DNA from: Apilactobacillus timberlakei
GTDB taxonomy: Bacteria; Bacillota; Bacilli; Lactobacillales; Lactobacillaceae
Direction of reading: 5' to 3'
NCBI RefSeq assembly: GCF_002993965.1
Contig: NZ_POST01000003.1
Span: forward strand, 62,843-126,842
Length of the DNA stretch: 64,000 nt
Numbering within the stretch: the stretch's first letter is position 1; the number at the start of each line of letters is the position of its first letter. Positions 23,766 through 33,855 of this stretch are shown here, piece after piece. The translations under genes were made by a program, and so were the position numbers. The notes under the pieces are model-generated. The model saw only the letters and a program-made list of their open reading frames with translations, did no database searches and was not told the origin of the DNA.

Positions 23766-24617
23766 CTATGCCCTTCTTCTTTTTAACAAAGATATTAAAG
23801 AAAAAATACAAATTAAAATCACTATAAAAACTAATAAAATAATTGTATGACCCATAATTGTGGAAACATCATTAATCTTTAGTCCCATATTTTTATTAAA
23901 AGATGTTAAAAATTTAGCTGGAACATTTTTAAAACTAATATTCATTTGATGCTTCATCAAAAGATTTCGATATAATGCTGAATTATACGAAGCTGGAATA
24001 AATTCCATTATTTTTTGGCCAGCATTAGGTAATGTTCCTAAAGGCATATAGACCCCCGCAAAGAATCCAGAACAAGTACCTACAATTGAGTTCACCCCAG
24101 AGATTGAAGCTTGATTATCAAAAAATAAATTAATAATCATATTAACCATCGTCCAAATAAAACTACTTAAAATAGCAATTAAAATAATTGCTATTAATTT
24201 TTCATAATTAATACTTAAATTATCGGAAAATAAAAAGTAAAAAGACATAATAATGTAAACAGCAACTTGCATAATAGTTCCAATAATAACTGAACTAAAA
24301 ACATATCCAGCATTAATACCTAATTTAGATGTATCAGTAAGCATTAAATCATCAATACGATTGTTTTCTTTATCCATTATTTTCTGGTTCAGTGCACTTT
24401 GCGTAGTGGTAATTGCAGTAACCGTCATAGTTCCACCAATTAACCAAAGATCTAATAATTTAGTACCTTCATGAATTGATTTCCAGTCAGACTGAATTCC
24501 ATTCTTTAAAAACAATACATATAATATAAAGGAAATGATAGCTCCCATTAAAGAGAAGAAAACTCTTTGTCGGTTGTTAAAATACAACATTAAATTTCTT
24601 TTTATCAAACTAATCAT
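23766..24617 (-). CDS. ABC transporter permease (ABC-2 type)
   Basis: The 283-residue protein starts with the basic MISLIKRNLMLYFNNRQRVFF, then a large extracytoplasmic loop with KLLDLWLIGG and six helices, ending with LLKRRRA. It matches the ABC-2 drug/bacteriocin-type export permeases. The ATPase gene ends two bases upstream, so the two form one transporter. Substrate unknown; a LytTR pair downstream suggests peptide or antimicrobial resistance. Confidence 0.87.
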   Translation of the reverse strand: MISLIKRNLMLYFNNRQRVFFSLMGAIISFILYVLFLKNGIQSDWKSIHEGTKLLDLWLIGGTMTVTAITTTQSALNQKIMDKENNRIDDLMLTDTSKLGINAGYVFSSVIIGTIMQVAVYIIMSFYFLFSDNLSINYEKLIAIILIAILSSFIWTMVNMIINLFFDNQASISGVNSIVGTCSGFFAGVYMPLGTLPNAGQKIMEFIPASYNSALYRNLLMKHQMNISFKNVPAKFLTSFNKNMGLKINDVSTIMGHTIILLVFIVILICIFSLISLLKRRRA

Positions 24618-24619
24618 TA

Positions 24620-25507
24620 TTATTTTACCTCTTTTCCAGTTAAAGCAATAAAAATGTCATCCATACTGCCACGCTGATATTCAAATGTAGTTATTAGCGG
24701 TTTAAATTTAGATAAAATGTTAATTGCTTCATTATTATCTTCTGGATTAATTGAAATTGAATTTTCGGTTTCTTCAACAATTTTTTGATTTAAATTATCC
24801 TTTATATTTTTCAAATGATCAGAATATAGGGTAAGAGTATCCTTAGCATATTTATTTTTCAGATTATCTACTGTATCACCTTCAACTAATTTTCCTTTGT
24901 CAATTACATAAACAAAATCAGCATCCTCAGCTTCTTCTAAATAATGAGTAGTCAAAATAATAGTAAGTCCTATTGACTTTCTTAAATTATTTAAGAACTC
25001 CCAGATTTTATTTCTACTTTGAATATCTAAACCTGTTGATGGCTCATCCAAAAATAATATTTCTGGTTTATTTAATAAAGATCTTGCAATATCAACTCTT
25101 CTACGTTGCCCACCAGATAATGTTTTGTATCTTTGATTTAAGATACTACTTAATTCCAGATCATTTAATATTTTATTTTTAAATGATGAATCTAAATTTT
25201 TATACATATTAGCTCTAATATCAATATTTTGTTTCACTGTTAAATTATTATCCAAAACACTGTTTTGAAAAACCACACCAAGTTTTCGACGATACTTAGA
25301 TTCATTAACTTTTAAACCTTCAAATTCAATATTTCCACTAGTCGGTTGTATTAAACCAATTAACATTGAAATGGTTGTTGATTTTCCAGCACCATTATGT
25401 CCAAGTAGCGCTACTAACTGGCCCTTATTAATCGTCAGATTAAGATGGTCCACTGCTACATAATTTTTGAATTTCTTAGTTAATTCCTTTGTTTCTAATA
25501 ATTGCAT
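24620..25507 (-). CDS. ABC transporter ATP-binding protein (drug-exporter type)
   Basis: It contains Walker A LLGHNGAGKST, signature LSGGQRRRVDIARSLL, Walker B EILFLDEPSTGLD and the H-loop TTHYLEEAE, typical of the CcmA/DrrA-like export ATPases. A C-terminal domain (about 215-297) ends with SMDDIFIALTGKE, also usual in this group. I prefer the ATG at 25507, ten bases after AAGGAG. It is the first gene of the ABC-LytTR-DUF3021 unit. Confidence 0.92.
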   Translation of the reverse strand: MQLLETKELTKKFKNYVAVDHLNLTINKGQLVALLGHNGAGKSTTISMLIGLIQPTSGNIEFEGLKVNESKYRRKLGVVFQNSVLDNNLTVKQNIDIRANMYKNLDSSFKNKILNDLELSSILNQRYKTLSGGQRRRVDIARSLLNKPEILFLDEPSTGLDIQSRNKIWEFLNNLRKSIGLTIILTTHYLEEAEDADFVYVIDKGKLVEGDTVDNLKNKYAKDTLTLYSDHLKNIKDNLNQKIVEETENSISINPEDNNEAINILSKFKPLITTFEYQRGSMDDIFIALTGKEVK

Positions 25508-25621
25508 ATACAACCATCTCCTTCGAATAATTGGTACTATGCTAACAAGATAATTAATTTATGTATCAAAAAATATGATAAGTGGTATTTAATATAAGAC
25601 AAATGGCAAAAAAATGTATAC

Positions 25622-25660
25622 AAAAAAATTCATTCTAGAAAATTTCTAGAATGAATTTTT
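25622..25660 (-). terminator. Terminator of the MenA-like gene
   Basis: AAATTCATTCTAGAAA pairs with TTTCTAGAATGAATTT, with T-runs on the minus strand, directly after the stop. Confidence 0.85.
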
Positions 25661-25662
25661 CA

Positions 25663-26571
25663 TTATAAGTATGAAATTACTGAATAAATAACTAGTGCAA
25701 TTATAGTTAAGGATAAGAACCAGTTAATGTTTTGAACGGTCAAACCAAATGTTTCTTCTTTAACTTGCTTTTTAAAGAAGATTTTTGTATTAGTCCAAAC
25801 TTTAGGAATACTAATTAATACTAATAACATTGTCCATGGTAACCATTGGCAAATAACTGAAACTATAATCGTTATATACATTAAAACATAATAAATTGCA
25901 TAAAGCTTCAAAGCATTATCTTTACCAATTCTTGCCACAATCGTAATCCGATGAAGATCAACATCATCTTTCTCATCACAAATATTATTAGCTAATACCA
26001 TGTTAGTGATTGAAAAAATAGTCAATCCAGAAGCAACCAGCGCAGTTAATAATAATTCAATAGTAATTTCATTTAATGGAACATTAATCAAAATACAAGC
26101 AAAGGTAATACCAATTCCCATAGTCAAACCTGAAGCCAAATCACCAAAACGAGTTGTTGATAAGGAATGCTTACCAGCTGAATAGAAAAATGCGACACCA
26201 AAGCCCCAAAGACCAATCAATAATAACCAATATGTAGTAATAAACACTAAATAGATTCCTAAAACAGCAATTAAAATTGCTAAAACAATATCTAAGCGAG
26301 TTGCCTTAGTAATTGATAATCCCTTAACTCGTGTGTTTTCAATAAAGCCATGTGCGCTATGCTTAACAGCTTTTTTATAATCTTCTAGATTATCGGTAAC
26401 GTTAGTAAACATATGCATAAGCAGTGCAATAATTAAAAATAGCAATGAATGCCAAATGTTAATTGAACCAAAATTACCAAGTACAAAGGTAATTCCTAAT
26501 AAAAATGCAAAAATAGTTGTTAACAATGGTCCCAGTACTATTAAATTCAAATATTCTTTAATGTTAACCAT
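25663..26571 (-). CDS. menA: UbiA-family prenyltransferase (MenA, DHNA polyprenyltransferase)
   Basis: This 302-residue membrane protein has eight to nine helices and both Asp-rich prenyl-diphosphate motifs: NVTDNLEDYKKA and NNICDEKDDVDLHR. MenA attaches a polyprenyl tail to 1,4-dihydroxy-2-naphthoate to make demethylmenaquinone. Its place beside ndh and cydABCD, with a polyprenyl diphosphate synthase at the far end of the block, makes this assignment strong. The listed ATG directly abuts AGGAG; a near-cognate ATT three codons later would have better spacing. It is divergent from ndh. Confidence 0.87.
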   Translation of the reverse strand: MVNIKEYLNLIVLGPLLTTIFAFLLGITFVLGNFGSINIWHSLLFLIIALLMHMFTNVTDNLEDYKKAVKHSAHGFIENTRVKGLSITKATRLDIVLAILIAVLGIYLVFITTYWLLLIGLWGFGVAFFYSAGKHSLSTTRFGDLASGLTMGIGITFACILINVPLNEITIELLLTALVASGLTIFSITNMVLANNICDEKDDVDLHRITIVARIGKDNALKLYAIYYVLMYITIIVSVICQWLPWTMLLVLISIPKVWTNTKIFFKKQVKEETFGLTVQNINWFLSLTIIALVIYSVISYL

Positions 26572-26642
26572 CTCCTATAAAAGTAATTAAATAATATTAT
26601 AAATTATACAACAATTATTATACAAACGGTGTTGATTTATCA

Positions 26643-26648
26643 TATAAT
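26643..26648 (+). promoter_or_regulatory. Probable -10 box of the ndh-cydABCD promoter
   Basis: A perfect TATAAT lies 45 bases before the ndh start. No convincing -35 box sits at 16-18 bases, which suggests activator help or a weak promoter. Confidence 0.45.
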
Positions 26649-26687
26649 GTAGATATGTAGATAATTTTAATAAAAGAAGGGGATAAA

Positions 26688-27869
26688 ATGAAAGAAGTCG
26701 TTGTATTAGGTGGCGGATTTGCTGGTCTTCGTGCCTGCAGATTATTAGCCAAAAGTAAGTTAAATATTAAAATTACTTTGATTAATAACAATGATTATCA
26801 TTATGACGCAACAGCATTACATACTGTTTCCGCTGGTACTAGTGCACCAGAGCAAATCACAATGAAAATTGAAAACTGTATTAGCCCTAAGGTTAAATTT
26901 ATAAAAGACACAGTTAATAATATTGATCATGATAATAAAGTGGTTTATTTAGAAAATAATGGTCAAATTAAATTTGACTACTTATTTAACGCATTAGGTT
27001 TTGAATCAGAAACATTTGGTACCCCTGGCGCTGATCAATATGGATTACAAATTTGGAATATGAAGAGTGGTATTCAAAATATTCAAAAAATTGAAGATAA
27101 TCTAAAAGAATATCGTAAATCAAAGGATAAAAGTTATCTTTCATTTGCAGTCATTGGCGGTGGATTCACTGGAATTGAATTATTAGGTGAATTAGCATAT
27201 CAATTACCAAAATGGGCTAAAGAATGTGATTGTAATACTAATGACTTCACTATCACTTGTATTGCTCCTAGCTGCATTCCAATGTTTGATAAAAAATTAG
27301 TAGATTTCGCTTTAGATTACTTACATTCAAAAGGTGTACAATTCATTGTTAATAGTGATGCTAAAGCTAAAGAAATTACTGCTGACGGTGTTTATTATGG
27401 TGAAGATAATAAATTTGTTCCTGCTAAAACAACATTTTGGACTACCGGAGTTAAAGGTAACACCGTAATTAAAGAAGCTGGTTACGATCAAAAACGTAAC
27501 CGAGTAATGGTTAATGACACAATGGCATTAGATAAATATCCAGATGAATATCTCATTGGAGACGTTTCAGCTGTTATGGATAAAGATACTAAACGTCCAT
27601 ACCCAACTACTGGTCAAATTTCTATTCAAGAAGCTTCCATTGCGGTAGAAAATTTAAAAGCTCGTTTAAATAATAAAAATAAAGTTCCATTTAGTTACAA
27701 ATCATTGGGAACCGTTTGTTCATTAGGTCCTACAATGGGCATTGCTGAATTACCATTAGGTAAAAAAACAATGAAGTTAAAAGGCCACAAAGTTGCCTTA
27801 TTAAAACACATTGTTAGAATGAATACTGCATTCGAAATTGCTGGCCCTAAAGCTGCAATTCAAAATTAA
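26688..27869 (+). CDS. ndh: Type II NADH dehydrogenase (NDH-2)
   Basis: The protein has two Rossmann nucleotide-binding motifs: VVLGGGFAGLRACRLL (FAD, residues 4-19) and FAVIGGGFTGIELLGELA (NADH, about 157-174), plus YLIGDVSAV and PTTGQISIQEA near the flavin. NDH-2 oxidises NADH and reduces quinone without pumping protons. At 393 residues it is a usual length. It starts the operon with cydA following after 17 bases, so electrons should pass to cytochrome bd. AGAAGGGG precedes the ATG. Confidence 0.92.
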   Translation: MKEVVVLGGGFAGLRACRLLAKSKLNIKITLINNNDYHYDATALHTVSAGTSAPEQITMKIENCISPKVKFIKDTVNNIDHDNKVVYLENNGQIKFDYLFNALGFESETFGTPGADQYGLQIWNMKSGIQNIQKIEDNLKEYRKSKDKSYLSFAVIGGGFTGIELLGELAYQLPKWAKECDCNTNDFTITCIAPSCIPMFDKKLVDFALDYLHSKGVQFIVNSDAKAKEITADGVYYGEDNKFVPAKTTFWTTGVKGNTVIKEAGYDQKRNRVMVNDTMALDKYPDEYLIGDVSAVMDKDTKRPYPTTGQISIQEASIAVENLKARLNNKNKVPFSYKSLGTVCSLGPTMGIAELPLGKKTMKLKGHKVALLKHIVRMNTAFEIAGPKAAIQN

Positions 27870-27886
27870 GGAGGAAAATATAGATA

Positions 27887-29323
27887 ATGTTTAATTTCGC
27901 ATTAAACGTTCTTCCGTTTGCACGTTTTCAATTTGCAATGACAACCATTTTCCATTACTTCTTTATTCCAATGTCGATTGGAATTGGTTTGTCTGTATGT
28001 ATTATGGAAACAATGTATGCAATCACTAAGAACAAAATTTATCAAACTATGACAAAATTCTGGGGAAGAATTTTCTTACTTGCTTTCGCCGTGGGTGTTG
28101 TTACTGGTTTGATTCAAGAATTCCAATTTGGAATGAACTGGTCGCAATATTCAAGATTTATGGGTGATATTTTTGGTGCACCACTGGCAATTGAGGCTTT
28201 ATTAGCATTCTTCTTAGAATCAACATTCTTGGGAGTTTGGATGTTTACATGGGACAAATTTAAGCCAGCATGGCATGCATTAATGATATGGTTAGTATTT
28301 TTAGCTTCCGCTGCTTCTGCTTTGTGGATTTTAACTGCTAACTCGTTCATGCAACATCCTGTTGGTTATAAATTAACTTCTTCTGGTCACGTTGAAATGA
28401 CTAGTTTTAAAGCTTTACTTACTAATCAGCAACTATGGTACGAATTCCCTCATGTTATTTCAAGTTGTATTGTTACTGGTTCATTTATTGTTGCCGGTAC
28501 TTCTGCTTGGATGATTTTCCGTAAAAAGTCAGTCGGATTTTTCAGAAAATCAATGCGTCTTGGATTAGTCCTTGGAATTGTTGGTTGTTTAGGTGCTGTT
28601 ACTTCTGGTGATTTACAATCAGGTTATTTGATTAAAGATCAACCTATGAAGTTTGCTGCATCCGAAGGTATTTACAATCATACTGAAAATCCTGCCCCTT
28701 GGTCTGTTTTCCAATTAACTAATACTAAAACCCATCAAGAATATGGGAAAATTGAAATTCCATACATGCTAAGTTTCCTTTCATATCATAAATTTAGCGG
28801 TTCTGTTGCTGGGATGGATGAAGCCAATCGAGCTTTACACAAGCAATATGATGGTAAATTTGGTAAAAATATGGACTACTCACTTAATGTGAATGTTCTC
28901 TTCTTTGCATTTAGATTAATGGCTGCTGGCTTTGGTGGCCTAACATTTATAGCACTACTAGGACTATGGTTCTCAAGAAGAAGAAAGAATACGATTGTAA
29001 AACAAAAGTGGTTAACCTTTATCCTATTCTTAGCTACTTTTGCACCATTCGTTATTAATACTGGTGGTTGGTTATTCACCGAACTTGGTCGTGATCCATG
29101 GGTTGTTTACGGTTTACTACCAATCGCAAAAGCGGTATCACCAAGTACAAGTCCCGCTTCAGTAATCTTTACTATTATTGTTTACTTCTTACTATTCGTA
29201 ACGCTTGCTAGTTGCATGGTCTTCTATGCTAAGAAATCCTTATACAAAGGACCTGAAAGTATCGATAAAACTATCGATTACGATAATGATGATCCATTTT
29301 CTAAGGAGGCCTTTAACAAATGA
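27887..29323 (+). CDS. cydA: Cytochrome bd oxidase subunit I
   Basis: This 478-residue, nine-helix protein starts with ARFQFAMTTIFHYFFIPMSIG, carrying the N-terminal haem-binding His region, and has WSQYSRFMGDIFGAPLAIEALLAFFLEST and the GRDPW motif of CydA. It holds haems b558, b595 and d and oxidises quinol while reducing oxygen to water. It overlaps cydB by four bases (ATGA). Haem is likely imported, since no haem synthesis gene is in the window. Confidence 0.96.
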   Translation: MFNFALNVLPFARFQFAMTTIFHYFFIPMSIGIGLSVCIMETMYAITKNKIYQTMTKFWGRIFLLAFAVGVVTGLIQEFQFGMNWSQYSRFMGDIFGAPLAIEALLAFFLESTFLGVWMFTWDKFKPAWHALMIWLVFLASAASALWILTANSFMQHPVGYKLTSSGHVEMTSFKALLTNQQLWYEFPHVISSCIVTGSFIVAGTSAWMIFRKKSVGFFRKSMRLGLVLGIVGCLGAVTSGDLQSGYLIKDQPMKFAASEGIYNHTENPAPWSVFQLTNTKTHQEYGKIEIPYMLSFLSYHKFSGSVAGMDEANRALHKQYDGKFGKNMDYSLNVNVLFFAFRLMAAGFGGLTFIALLGLWFSRRRKNTIVKQKWLTFILFLATFAPFVINTGGWLFTELGRDPWVVYGLLPIAKAVSPSTSPASVIFTIIVYFLLFVTLASCMVFYAKKSLYKGPESIDKTIDYDNDDPFSKEAFNK

Positions 29324-30348
29324 GTTTCTTACAATTTTTCTGGTACGCAGTAATTTGTTTCTTATTTATAATGTTCTTAGTACTAGATGGAGCTGATTTT
29401 GGTGCAGGTATGGCAGCAAAATTATTAGCTTTTCGTCCTGCTGAAAGTAATATGATTGTTCGTTCAATTAGCCCCCACTGGGATGGAAATGAAGTTTTCT
29501 TAGTCGCAGCTGGTGGATCAATGTTTGCTACAATGCCATTTTGGTATGCTAGTCTATTCTCTGGATTCTATCTATTATTATTCTTAGTACTAGTATCACT
29601 AATCTTTAGAGGAGTGGCGTTTGAATTTAATAATGTTGCTGAAACTCCTAAAGGAAAGAATGCATGGATGTGGGCTACTACTCTTAGCAGCACTGCTGCA
29701 CCTTTTCTACTTGGAATGTTATTTACAGCGATGATTCAACCAGTTCCAATGGATAACCATGGAAATATTTTCGTTGGATTATTCAATGTGATTAATCCAC
29801 TTTCAATATTAGGTGGCATTGCAGTAACTGCATTATGTTTATATCAAGGACTACATTTCTTTACTTTACATGCCAATGGAATCATGAGATATCGCGCTGC
29901 TAGCTTAGCAGGAAACCTATATTGGGCTGCTTATCCTGTTGAAGTATTATTTGCAATCGCATTGTTTTTTGAAACTAATTTCTTTGAAGAACATTTATTA
30001 AGTACATTGACCTTGTTAGTACTAATCGTTCTAACAACTTTTTGGGGGCATTTATCAACCGGAATGCACAAAGAAGTTCAAGCATATGTTGCAAACTCAT
30101 TAACCATTGCTTTTGTTGTTATGCTAATATTCGTTGGCCTATTCCCACACGTATTAATTGCACAAAATCCAGTTAACTCATTATTAATTAAAAACGTTTC
30201 TTCTTCTCCATTTACTTTAACGGTAGTTACTATTGTTTTATGTATATTATTACCAATTCTAACTGCTTACTTCATTTGGAGTTATATAATTCAATGGAAA
30301 CGTCATGATTTATCAGAATTCGAAAACACCGATAAAGGTGCCTACTAG
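29320..30348 (+). CDS. cydB: Cytochrome bd oxidase subunit II
   Basis: This 342-residue membrane protein has the CydB N-terminal signature FLVLDGADFGAGMAAKLL and the SPHWDGNEVFLVAAGG stretch. It is the partner of CydA in the quinol oxidase. It overlaps cydA by four bases, with AAGGAGG inside the cydA end, and is followed after 26 bases by the CydDC exporter genes needed for its assembly. Confidence 0.96.
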   Translation: MSFLQFFWYAVICFLFIMFLVLDGADFGAGMAAKLLAFRPAESNMIVRSISPHWDGNEVFLVAAGGSMFATMPFWYASLFSGFYLLLFLVLVSLIFRGVAFEFNNVAETPKGKNAWMWATTLSSTAAPFLLGMLFTAMIQPVPMDNHGNIFVGLFNVINPLSILGGIAVTALCLYQGLHFFTLHANGIMRYRAASLAGNLYWAAYPVEVLFAIALFFETNFFEEHLLSTLTLLVLIVLTTFWGHLSTGMHKEVQAYVANSLTIAFVVMLIFVGLFPHVLIAQNPVNSLLIKNVSSSPFTLTVVTIVLCILLPILTAYFIWSYIIQWKRHDLSEFENTDKGAY

Positions 30349-30374
30349 AATTCCATATCGGGAGGAATCTTCAT

Positions 30375-32114
30375 ATGTTTAATAAAAAATTAATGACAAT
30401 TCCCGGTATCAAAAAACTAATTATCAAAATTAGCATATTAGCAGTCATTCAGGCATTATCAATTATTGCTGAAGCATGGTTTTTATCCAGTGCTTTAGTG
30501 AATGCTTGGATGCTAAAAAAAGTAACAGCATCGATTTATCCAATGCTGTTCTTTTTTATTGCTTTCATAATTAGATATTTGATCACTAGAATTGAAAATC
30601 AAATCACTGATAATTTTTCCGACAAAGCTAGTAGTGATTTCAAAAAAGCCTTATTAGAAAAGACTTTTGAATTAGGTCCACAATCAGTTGCCAAATTAGG
30701 TTCTGGACAATTAATTACCATTGCACTTGAAGGAATTGACCAAATCAAGAATTATTTAAATCTAATTATTTTGAAAACATTAAATTTAGCAATCATTCCA
30801 TGGATCATTTTAGTAGCTGTTTTCTTTGTGAATGCTTTATCTGGATTAGTACTTTTATTAGTGTTCCCAATCATCATTTACTTTATGATTATTTTAGGAA
30901 TTGCGGCACGTAAAAAATCTGATCAACAATATTTAAATTTCTCAAAAATGTCTAATAACTTTATCAATACCCTTCGTGGTCTAAAAACCTTAAAGTTATT
31001 TGGATTAAGTAAAATTTATGGAAAAAATATCTTTCGTGTTTCAGAAAATTATCGTAAATCTACCATGGAAGTCTTAAAGATAGCTTTATTGTCTACCTTT
31101 ACTTTAGATTTTATGACTACCATTTCAATTGCGATTGTTGCGGTTATCTTAGGAGTTAGATTAATTAATGGCTCAGTATTATTGTTTCCTGCATTATTTG
31201 CACTAATCACCGCCCCTGATTATTTCTTACCATTAAGAGATTATGGAAATGACTATCATGCAACTTTAGATGGTAAGAATGCTTTAGATCATCTAATCAG
31301 TATTTTAGATACGCCATCTCCTAAGGCAAAAAAAGAATTAAAACAATTCAAAACTTGGCATCAAAACTCTACACTACAAGCTAATCATTTATCTTTTCAA
31401 TATGAAAAGGATAGTGATAAAGGTATAAAAGATGTTTCATTTAACTTTACTGGTAATTTAAAAGTTGGAATTGTTGGACAATCTGGTTCTGGTAAATCTA
31501 CCATGTTGAACTTATTGGGTGGTTGGCTACAACCAGAAAATAAAACTAACTTTAAAATTAACGGTGAACAAACTGATAGTTTGGCTCAATTTGCTTGGCA
31601 AAAGCACCTTAGTTACATTCCACAAAATCCATATCTATTTTCTGGAACAATTGCTGAAAATATCGCTTTTTATGCCCCTAAAGCTAATAAAGATGATATT
31701 AAAAAGGCAGCAAAAAGTGCAGGCCTTGGAGAATTTATTAATTCATTAAAAGATGGTATGAATACTATCATTGGTCGTGGCGGCCGTGGGGTATCTGGTG
31801 GCCAAGCACAAAGAATTGCTTTAGCAAGAGTCTTATTAGACAACCAACGTGAAATTATTCTTCTAGATGAGCCGACTGCCCATTTAGACATTGAAACTGA
31901 ATATGAATTAAAACAAACCATGTTACCCATTTTTAAAGATCATTTAGTAATCTTTGCTACTCATCGTCTTCACTGGATGAACGATATGGATTATATTTTA
32001 GTAATGGAAAATGGTAATTTAGTTGAACAAGGTAAGCCTGAAGAATTATTAAAACGTTCAGGCAAATATCACCAATTAGTTGATGAAATTAGAGGTGAAA
32101 ATAACAATGCGTAA
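30375..32114 (+). CDS. cydD: Cytochrome bd assembly ABC exporter subunit CydD
   Basis: Six membrane helices (about residues 15-300) precede an ATPase domain with Walker A GQSGSGKST, signature VSGGQAQRIALARVLL and Walker B IILLDEPTAHLD. CydDC is a heterodimeric exporter of cysteine/glutathione, or a haem transporter, required for bd oxidase maturation. GGGAGG precedes the ATG. Its last eight bases overlap cydC. Confidence 0.93.
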   Translation: MFNKKLMTIPGIKKLIIKISILAVIQALSIIAEAWFLSSALVNAWMLKKVTASIYPMLFFFIAFIIRYLITRIENQITDNFSDKASSDFKKALLEKTFELGPQSVAKLGSGQLITIALEGIDQIKNYLNLIILKTLNLAIIPWIILVAVFFVNALSGLVLLLVFPIIIYFMIILGIAARKKSDQQYLNFSKMSNNFINTLRGLKTLKLFGLSKIYGKNIFRVSENYRKSTMEVLKIALLSTFTLDFMTTISIAIVAVILGVRLINGSVLLFPALFALITAPDYFLPLRDYGNDYHATLDGKNALDHLISILDTPSPKAKKELKQFKTWHQNSTLQANHLSFQYEKDSDKGIKDVSFNFTGNLKVGIVGQSGSGKSTMLNLLGGWLQPENKTNFKINGEQTDSLAQFAWQKHLSYIPQNPYLFSGTIAENIAFYAPKANKDDIKKAAKSAGLGEFINSLKDGMNTIIGRGGRGVSGGQAQRIALARVLLDNQREIILLDEPTAHLDIETEYELKQTMLPIFKDHLVIFATHRLHWMNDMDYILVMENGNLVEQGKPEELLKRSGKYHQLVDEIRGENNNA

Positions 32115-33855
32115 TTTTTTTCATAAGGATACATGGATTAAACCATATTTAAAAAAGGATAAAAAATTACTATTCACTGCTTTTGGTCTTGGAATTATCA
32201 CAATTATTTGTTCAATTGGACTAATGTTTGTCGCTGGTTATTTAATCAGTCGTTCGGCTACTAGACCATATAATATTTTAATTGTTTATATTCCAGTTAT
32301 TTTAGCGCAAGCCTTTGGAACTGGTCGTCCAGTATTTCAATATTTAGAACAATTAACATCCCATAATTGGGTATTAGGAGTTGTATCTAAATTACGTCAA
32401 CGTTTATACATGACTTTAGAAAGAGGTGCTGATTTTGTTGGTGAACGTTTTCAATTAGGAAACTTATTAGGCGTATTATCAGATGATTTAGAACATCTAG
32501 AAGACCTATATTTAAAAACTATTTTCCCAATTATTACTTCATACGTAACTGGTATTATCATAATTCTTTTATTAGGGATTGTTAGTATTCCATACGCATT
32601 TTTTATGTTTGTTTGTTTCACAATTATCCTATTAGTAATGCCTATCATTTCAGTCATCGTTTTTGGTAAAGCCAAAAAACATGAAAAAGATTTGGTTGCT
32701 AATAATTATCAAAACTTAACTGATGCTACTTTAGGAGTTACTGATTGGATGATTTCAGGACGCAAAAAAAATTTTATTGGTGAAGGAACTAAGAACGATA
32801 AAAAATTAGCTCAATTGCGCAATAAAGTTGATCATTTTGAATGGAATCGTGATTTTGCATTACGAGGCATAATTGGAATCATCATTGTTGGGTCCATCAT
32901 TTGGGGGAATATATATCTAAATAATTCTCAATCAATTTCTAATTATATTGCTGCCTTTGTTTTAGGAGTTTTCCCATTATTAGATACATTTATTCCAGTA
33001 TCACAAGCTATGGAAAATTGGCCTATTTATAAGGAATCCGTAAATCGTTTAAATAATTTATCCAATAAATTGGATAAAGAAGAAATTATAGATAATGAAA
33101 ATAATTTTGATACTAATAAAATAAATAGTATTAGTATGAACGATGTATCATTCAAATATGAAGGTGATACTTCAGATATTTTAAATAATATTTCATTGAA
33201 TGTTAAACAAGGGCAAAAATTAGCCATTATTGGTCCGAGTGGAGTTGGTAAAACCACCTTACTTCAATTATTACTTGGTAGTATCAATCCAACTAAGGGT
33301 GAAGTTAAAATAAATAATATTAAAGTATCTGATTTACAAAATAATCGTGATAATATTTTTAGTGTTTTAGATCAAAAGCCTTTCTTGTTCGATACTACAA
33401 TTATTAATAATGTAATGATTGGAAATGAACAAGCTACTTTTACAGAAGCTAAGCAAGCTTTATCTGAAGTTGGTTTAACAGATTATATTGAAACCCTTCC
33501 TAAAAAATATGATACCGATATTGATGAAAGCGGAATTAAATTATCTGGAGGCCAACGTCAACGTTTAGCAATTGCCAGAATATTATTACAGGACAATCCG
33601 ATTGTGTTATTAGATGAACCAACTGTTGGACTAGATCCAATTACTGAAAATAATTTGATAAATACTTTAAATAAGGTATTAAAAAATAAAACTATTATTT
33701 GGGTAACTCATCACTTGCAAGGATTATCAACTATGGATGAAGTTATTTTCTTACAAAAAGGAACCATCCAAATGGACGGTTCTCCTGATGGATTATATAA
33801 AAATAATGACAAATACCGTAAACTTTACAAAATGGATCAAGGAATTAAAAACTAA
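32107..33855 (+). CDS. cydC: Cytochrome bd assembly ABC exporter subunit CydC
   Basis: The protein begins MRNFFHKDTWIKPYLKKDKK, has six helices including the CydC-type MFVAGYLISRSATRP region, and an ATPase domain with GPSGVGKTT, LSGGQRQRLAIARILL and VLLDEPTVGLD. I choose the ATG at 32107 because AGAGGTG lies nine bases upstream; earlier in-frame starts lie inside cydD with no ribosome site. Its stop overlaps the convergent polyprenyl synthase gene by four bases, with no terminator between them. Confidence 0.93.
   Translation: MRNFFHKDTWIKPYLKKDKKLLFTAFGLGIITIICSIGLMFVAGYLISRSATRPYNILIVYIPVILAQAFGTGRPVFQYLEQLTSHNWVLGVVSKLRQRLYMTLERGADFVGERFQLGNLLGVLSDDLEHLEDLYLKTIFPIITSYVTGIIIILLLGIVSIPYAFFMFVCFTIILLVMPIISVIVFGKAKKHEKDLVANNYQNLTDATLGVTDWMISGRKKNFIGEGTKNDKKLAQLRNKVDHFEWNRDFALRGIIGIIIVGSIIWGNIYLNNSQSISNYIAAFVLGVFPLLDTFIPVSQAMENWPIYKESVNRLNNLSNKLDKEEIIDNENNFDTNKINSISMNDVSFKYEGDTSDILNNISLNVKQGQKLAIIGPSGVGKTTLLQLLLGSINPTKGEVKINNIKVSDLQNNRDNIFSVLDQKPFLFDTTIINNVMIGNEQATFTEAKQALSEVGLTDYIETLPKKYDTDIDESGIKLSGGQRQRLAIARILLQDNPIVLLDEPTVGLDPITENNLINTLNKVLKNKTIIWVTHHLQGLSTMDEVIFLQKGTIQMDGSPDGLYKNNDKYRKLYKMDQGIKN

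Noticed and set aside
26610-26645. Catabolite-response (cre) or Rex site ahead of ndh
   Set aside because: ACAAACGGTGTTGA resembles a cre only in part (wrong base at the key G) and no TTGTGAA-type Rex palindrome is present.
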